A program made the translations under genes and the position numbers. Shown piece after piece: positions 5,028 through 9,476 of a DNA stretch of 9,476 bases (positions are counted from its first letter, which is position 1; every line of letters starts with the position of its first letter). The notes beneath the pieces were generated by a model. It worked only from the letters and a program-made list of their open reading frames with translations, was not told the DNA's origin and did not search any database. This stretch comes from Lachnospiraceae bacterium (GTDB taxonomy: Bacteria; Bacillota; Clostridia; Lachnospirales; Lachnospiraceae). The stretch is taken from the NCBI GenBank assembly GCA_009774585.1, contig VSOA01000143.1, positions 1-9,476 of the forward strand, written 5' to 3'.

Positions 5028-8000
5028 ATGAATTATACAAATGATATTATTTTTACAATGCCGGTAAAGTGCGGAGAAGACTTTGCAAAAGCAGGAAATT
5101 TTATAGATAAGGTAGTGAAACATATTGAACTGACCAAAGAAGAGTCAAACGGAATACTGTTTCGGCGTGCACAGGTAGATGAAAAAATAGGAGATAGAAA
5201 TTGGCTGGAGGATATCAGAACGGAGCATAACGCAGTCTGTTCTGAAATAAATGAGAGGGGAGAGGAAGAACTGAGGATTATTAACAATCCTGAGGGCATA
5301 AAAAATTTAAGTGACAGGTTTAAGACACATTTTATTTTGCTGATTGATGAAAAGGACTTGCCGGAAATCGTTCAATATCAAGAAATGATTCTTTTGATGA
5401 CAGGGTACGGTACGGTGAAAATTTATGGTTACATAGCAGGAAGCCGCACGTTTTACTATAAGTTATCACAGTACTTATATTTGGCGATACAAGACATGGA
5501 GCTGGGTAACTATGTATATTACCGTTATGAGGACAAAGGAAAGATACATCCTCAGAAGGTGCAGAGTAATAATATGCTTCAATCAGGCGGATTCCTTCCT
5601 TTGATGATAGTAAATGAGAAAAACAGAGTACAATTGAAAGAAAAATGTGCAGAGCAGTTGGGAAACAGCACAATAAAGGATGTAATTTATGACAAAAAAA
5701 TAACATACAGTACCTTAAAATCGAACATTGAATGGCGGGAATTGGGCGGTATCATTATGTTGCTTTTACAGAACAGAGCGGTTCTGCAGAAACTGGATCC
5801 TGCAAGGGTAGAAAGGATATTTTCAAATCTGGATGTGCTGGCGTTGGCACTACTTGCTTATTCAATGAAGGAGTTTGCGGGTGATATTACTTTGCAGGAG
5901 CTCAGCTCTTATGCTAATCTGCAGCAGCAGTATGCAAATGCCTGTCATCAGCTTATGGAAAATATAGTATTTCATTCGGACGCCGGATGGGGAACCATTT
6001 CGATTCGTATCCATAAGAATGATGCGGATGATAAAGGCAGCTATCTAAGCACGGCATATGGATTGACAAAGCTGGAGAACTCACTTTTTGAAGTTAAAAT
6101 ACGGGATTTTACCGGCAATAAAATAGGGAAAAATATTGCAGAGCATTTTTGCGGAAACTTAGATTCAGAGTATAGACAGGACTTTAAGAGCCTTAAGCCA
6201 ATGGATTTATTTGCGAGCATATTAGGGAGAGAAAGTAAATATGCAAGAGCATGGCAGAAGTATTATACAGAAGAGCAGCATATGGGAAAGCATATGGGGC
6301 TGCGCATTTTCCAAAAAATAGTAAAAGACTGTAACGGTTATTTCAGGGCTGAGAGCCATACTGGTTATCGAAAGCAGGAGGACGATGATTACGTATATCG
6401 TTTGGATAATGTCGAGAGTGAGTATGCTATGCCGGGAACGGCGTATGAGATTTTATTGCCATTAATGAGAGAAGAGAATATATATGGGGTAAGAAGAGTA
6501 AGTCAGGAATATAGCGATTGGATAGTCCAGAACGTGTCTGAACTAATCAAACTGGAAACGCAGATATTTGCTGTTGACACAGAGTTTTATGAAAATGCTG
6601 ACCAAAAGAACAAAGACCAACAGATACAACAAATTAAAGTAGAAATTATAGATAATATCAAAATGTGTAAAAAGAGTATTGTGGCTATCAATGCGCAAAA
6701 TTGTGATAAAAACTGCGCAGAGATGTATGGAAAGGGGATTATACAGGCAGCTTATGCAATAAAATCGATTCCGCATATTGTAGTCTATAATTGTACGGAT
6801 GAGTTTGCACAGGAAATCAAAAATGTATTTGAACAAATTTATGTAACGGGAATGTATCATTATTTTGCTGATGATATGAGTCAGGTTGCCGTAATGGCTG
6901 TAAACAATGAACAAACGGTGTACATTTTGGGGAATGCATGGATGACGGATGCGTTGAATCAATATATCAGCAGAACGCAGGGAATCCGATATAATCCGCT
7001 GCATGTAGATGACATGATAGAAATTGATTGGAGTAAAGTGATCAGTCAATATATTCCTTATGATGTACTGGTCAAAGAGCAGGATGATACCCTGTTTGAA
7101 AAGTATACGCTCAAAGTGTTGGAAGAGAATATACAGAAGGATGAATTTGGGTGTAAGATTGAAACGACACATATGCGTCTGGGCTCAACTGTACATATTG
7201 ATACATTTTATGAAGGGGAGATTCTTTTTGGGAACAAGTACTTCGTATCAAGATTTGCATTTCTGATGCTAAAAGATTTATATAAAGATATTGCAAAAAA
7301 GCGGAAGATTACTATATACGGTTACGCCAGCTATTCTGAAACGTTGATTGTAACATTGCGGAATGCGTTACATAAAATAAATGATAAATTGGAATTGGAC
7401 TATATTTTGTTAGAGAGGGAAGAAGAACATCGGGACGCCATGCACACGGATCGTATACGCTATGAAGACAAATTCTGGGCAGAGGAAGACGATGAACAGG
7501 CAAAAAAAGAAAGAAAAAATCACATGAAAGATAGGGACTATATTATCGTGGTACCTATTAACTCTACCTTAAAAACACATCAGCGTCTTATAAGTAAGTT
7601 ATGTGAAGAAAACGGTAAGATTTCTGATAAAAGAATACTCAGAAATTATGCATTGATATTGATAGGACCGGAAAAGTCCAGCGCATACTGGAAACGTCGC
7701 AAGAATAAAGAATTACAATGCGTTTATAAAGTGAAACCTAATCCGAAATATTTTATTTCAGTTTCGGCTGACTATCAGGAACCGCTTGAATGTAAGATGT
7801 GTTTCCCGGATGAACCGCTTCATGAAAGACCATTAATAGAAGTAAACGCTGCTTCTACCATTCCGAATCAGGCGTTTGGTATTGTGCAGAGCGAGAGTGG
7901 GAAAGAAATAGAAGATTCTGTAATTGAGAAAAAAATCAAAGAGGAAGGGGACAAACTACAAGTACTCAAAAGTTGTGTACTATATTGTCATATTATAAGA

Positions 8001-9476
8001 AACGAGACACATTTTCTCTATTATATTCAGACAGAAAAACTGGCGACAAAAGAAAGTGATAAGATAAAAGAATCATTAGAGCAATGGATGCAAAAGAATG
8101 AGATATCAACCAAAGAGAATGAGTACAACATCATTGTTGCTCCGATGCATTACAGCAATTGCAAATTTGTTGAAATCGTAAATGACGTTGTGTTTCAGGG
8201 AATGGCATCCGTGATTCGAATTGACTTCAATAAGGATTTCAGAAGTAATGTGCATGCGAAATTTTCTTACATCAGACAGTATATCAGACAATTGAATGAT
8301 ATGGGAGAAAAAAGAATACTGAACTTCCAGTTTGTAGACGATAACATAGTGACTGGAAGAACTTTTTATCGTGCAAAAAGCCTGATGGAATCTATTGTAT
8401 CGATAGACAATCATCAATATGAAAATGTAGAAATAACAGTCTTTGACCGTGTTTTTACGTTGATTGACAGAAATTCTCCGATGACCAGAATGCAGTACGT
8501 CAATTCACATGCAAAGGCAGAACTGGATACATTTTTCTATACATTTCTGCAGCTTGAAATTTCAAGTCTCAGAAACTATGGTGATTCATGTGTCCTATGT
8601 AATTTGCAAAAAGAAGCAGAGCGCTTACATGAGACAGCCTCAACAGCCATTGTTGCAGATTATTGGAAAACTGGAAACGAAAAATTCAGCTTGATTACGG
8701 TTGAAGATGCAGACGAGAAACAGAGAAAAAAAGTAAAAGGAGGGTACGCAGAGCGTGCGTACCGTAGATTGTTATGTTCTCATGTTATAAAAAAGATTTT
8801 AGATGATTTAGGCAGAGACAATCAGACATTCCATGCGGCTAAAATTTTGTTAAAGATTATGACATTAAGTTATCAGAATAATGAAGATAAAGACGAGGCT
8901 TTCGAGTATGTGATTTCTTATTTGAAAGTATGTTCTCGCCCTTTTCTGGTGTTTCAAAAGTCTGTCAAAGAAGCAATTTATGATATTTTATTGGTTCTGA
9001 TTGAATATATTACCAAAAGGCATAAGGATACAGAAGGCATTACGATTGACGATATTATACAACGTTGCGGCGAGGATAAGGCATATTGGTTGGATTTAAC
9101 AGAGGATTGGCATAAATTTGAAGAGATATTTCTTATAGATAGAACATTTAAACAGCAACGTGATTTGGTACTGATGATTATTAAACAATTGACGGAGCTT
9201 AAGAGCAATTATATTCTTCGTAAAGAAAATATGTATGGAATATTTGCTTTTATGCGTCAGAATATTGACAGTGATGCAAGTATTGCAAAGTCAAAAAAAC
9301 AGAATCAGCTTGAAGATTTTTGGAGAAGATATGTAATCCATGTCAAAAAGCTTACAGGCATAAGCTCTGATACCAGTAAAAGTATGTGGCTGGACAATAT
9401 GTTAATGGATGAAATGAATGATAACTGGTGGAAAGGAGAAGGCGGGCTTGATGCAACTTTTGCAAAAATAATACGG
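5028..9476 (+). CDS. Giant GHKL-ATPase/phosphoribosyltransferase-domain protein, 3' end outside window
   Basis: One frame runs without a stop from ATG 5028 to the last base, at least 1483 residues. A TGA at 5019-5021 in the same frame fixes the start; the ribosome site is modest (GGA, 9-nt gap). Residues 1-300 match nothing I know. About 300-480 is a divergent GHKL ATPase: N-box around N312-H316-S317, G1-like D360-F-T-G363, G2-like G420-K-H-M-G424-L425, and closing GTAYEILLPL at 470-479. About 535-640 is an alpha/beta stretch, possibly STAS-like. About 712-885 resembles the start of a phosphoribosyltransferase but has PINSTLKTH (843-851) where a PRPP loop might be. C922-C925 and C1188-C1191 are CxxC pairs. 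About 1032-1150 is a second phosphoribosyltransferase-like domain with VDDNIVTGRT at 1103-1112. The rest is mostly helical. No membrane segment, receiver domain or phospho-acceptor helix is visible, so it is probably cytosolic. A role in NTP-dependent conflict or stress response is inference. Confidence 0.9.
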   Translation, partial: MNYTNDIIFTMPVKCGEDFAKAGNFIDKVVKHIELTKEESNGILFRRAQVDEKIGDRNWLEDIRTEHNAVCSEINERGEEELRIINNPEGIKNLSDRFKTHFILLIDEKDLPEIVQYQEMILLMTGYGTVKIYGYIAGSRTFYYKLSQYLYLAIQDMELGNYVYYRYEDKGKIHPQKVQSNNMLQSGGFLPLMIVNEKNRVQLKEKCAEQLGNSTIKDVIYDKKITYSTLKSNIEWRELGGIIMLLLQNRAVLQKLDPARVERIFSNLDVLALALLAYSMKEFAGDITLQELSSYANLQQQYANACHQLMENIVFHSDAGWGTISIRIHKNDADDKGSYLSTAYGLTKLENSLFEVKIRDFTGNKIGKNIAEHFCGNLDSEYRQDFKSLKPMDLFASILGRESKYARAWQKYYTEEQHMGKHMGLRIFQKIVKDCNGYFRAESHTGYRKQEDDDYVYRLDNVESEYAMPGTAYEILLPLMREENIYGVRRVSQEYSDWIVQNVSELIKLETQIFAVDTEFYENADQKNKDQQIQQIKVEIIDNIKMCKKSIVAINAQNCDKNCAEMYGKGIIQAAYAIKSIPHIVVYNCTDEFAQEIKNVFEQIYVTGMYHYFADDMSQVAVMAVNNEQTVYILGNAWMTDALNQYISRTQGIRYNPLHVDDMIEIDWSKVISQYIPYDVLVKEQDDTLFEKYTLKVLEENIQKDEFGCKIETTHMRLGSTVHIDTFYEGEILFGNKYFVSRFAFLMLKDLYKDIAKKRKITIYGYASYSETLIVTLRNALHKINDKLELDYILLEREEEHRDAMHTDRIRYEDKFWAEEDDEQAKKERKNHMKDRDYIIVVPINSTLKTHQRLISKLCEENGKISDKRILRNYALILIGPEKSSAYWKRRKNKELQCVYKVKPNPKYFISVSADYQEPLECKMCFPDEPLHERPLIEVNAASTIPNQAFGIVQSESGKEIEDSVIEKKIKEEGDKLQVLKSCVLYCHIIRNETHFLYYIQTEKLATKESDKIKESLEQWMQKNEISTKENEYNIIVAPMHYSNCKFVEIVNDVVFQGMASVIRIDFNKDFRSNVHAKFSYIRQYIRQLNDMGEKRILNFQFVDDNIVTGRTFYRAKSLMESIVSIDNHQYENVEITVFDRVFTLIDRNSPMTRMQYVNSHAKAELDTFFYTFLQLEISSLRNYGDSCVLCNLQKEAERLHETASTAIVADYWKTGNEKFSLITVEDADEKQRKKVKGGYAERAYRRLLCSHVIKKILDDLGRDNQTFHAAKILLKIMTLSYQNNEDKDEAFEYVISYLKVCSRPFLVFQKSVKEAIYDILLVLIEYITKRHKDTEGITIDDIIQRCGEDKAYWLDLTEDWHKFEEIFLIDRTFKQQRDLVLMIIKQLTELKSNYILRKENMYGIFAFMRQNIDSDASIAKSKKQNQLEDFWRRYVIHVKKLTGISSDTSKSMWLDNMLMDEMNDNWWKGEGGLDATFAKIIR

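Noticed and set aside
5018..5044. Alternative ATG at 5018 as start or leader peptide for the giant gene
   Set aside because: It is out of frame with the long gene and stops after eight codons. It could be a tiny overlapping leader peptide, but nothing supports that.
5033..5706. Minus-strand open frames opposite the start of the giant gene
   Set aside because: Their translations are rich in Ser, Cys, Phe and Leu as expected for antisense of an AT-rich gene, and they have no recognisable motif.
6543..7172. A 209-residue minus-strand open frame with hydrophobic stretches
   Set aside because: It is antisense to the giant gene, which reads through with coherent domain structure; the hydrophobic look comes from complementing Lys/Glu/Asn-rich codons.
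5028..9476. Giant protein as an ordinary membrane sensor histidine kinase
   Set aside because: It has no membrane segment, no recognisable phospho-acceptor histidine helix before the ATPase, and no receiver domain, and the ATPase boxes are atypical.

Overview
The window looks like accessory chromosome of a low-G+C Firmicute, most likely a Clostridia/Lachnospiraceae-type gut anaerobe. The basis is AT-rich genes, purine-rich Shine-Dalgarno sites at most starts, TTGACA/TATAAT-type promoters and the protein families present. No taxonomic marker gene is present, so the assignment is an inference. I see no RNA gene, CRISPR array, insertion sequence or integrase.

Layout. (1) Positions 69-1216, plus strand: a two-gene unit with a four-helix membrane protein of unknown function and a membrane-anchored ImmA/IrrE-type (M78) zinc metallopeptidase. 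It ends in a strong hairpin terminator at 1241-1273. (2) Positions 1250-1663, minus strand: a second, soluble ImmA/IrrE-type peptidase with its own near-consensus promoter. It converges on the first unit, and its last codons and stop lie inside the terminator hairpin. (3) Positions 1804-4724, minus strand: a two-gene operon that is visibly richer in G+C. It encodes a GSSH-motif SGNH-like membrane-anchored protein, then an MBOAT O-acyltransferase, a pair typical of O-acylation of an extracellular polysaccharide or other envelope glycan. (4) Positions 4725-5027: a 303-nt divergent intergenic region holding an extended -10 promoter for the O-acylation operon and a leader stem-loop on the other side. 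(5) Position 5028 to the end of the window, plus strand: one uninterrupted reading frame of at least 1483 codons whose 3' end lies outside the window.

The last gene is the outstanding item. Its product carries a divergent GHKL (histidine-kinase/Hsp90-type) ATPase domain at about residues 300-480, an uncharacterised alpha/beta stretch (about 535-640), a possible first phosphoribosyltransferase-like domain lacking a recognisable PRPP loop (about 712-885), a CxxC pair, a second phosphoribosyltransferase-like domain with a good PRPP-loop motif (D1104-D1105...T1109-G1110), another CxxC pair and a long helical C-terminal region. There is no receiver domain, no recognisable phospho-acceptor histidine helix and no membrane segment. 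The architecture fits a cytosolic NTP-dependent sensor/effector of the bacterial conflict or stress type rather than a normal sensor kinase. That functional reading is inference; the motifs are directly visible.

The groups probably do not form one pathway. The two peptidases and the giant protein look like accessory stress/defence functions on either side of a cell-envelope O-acylation operon.
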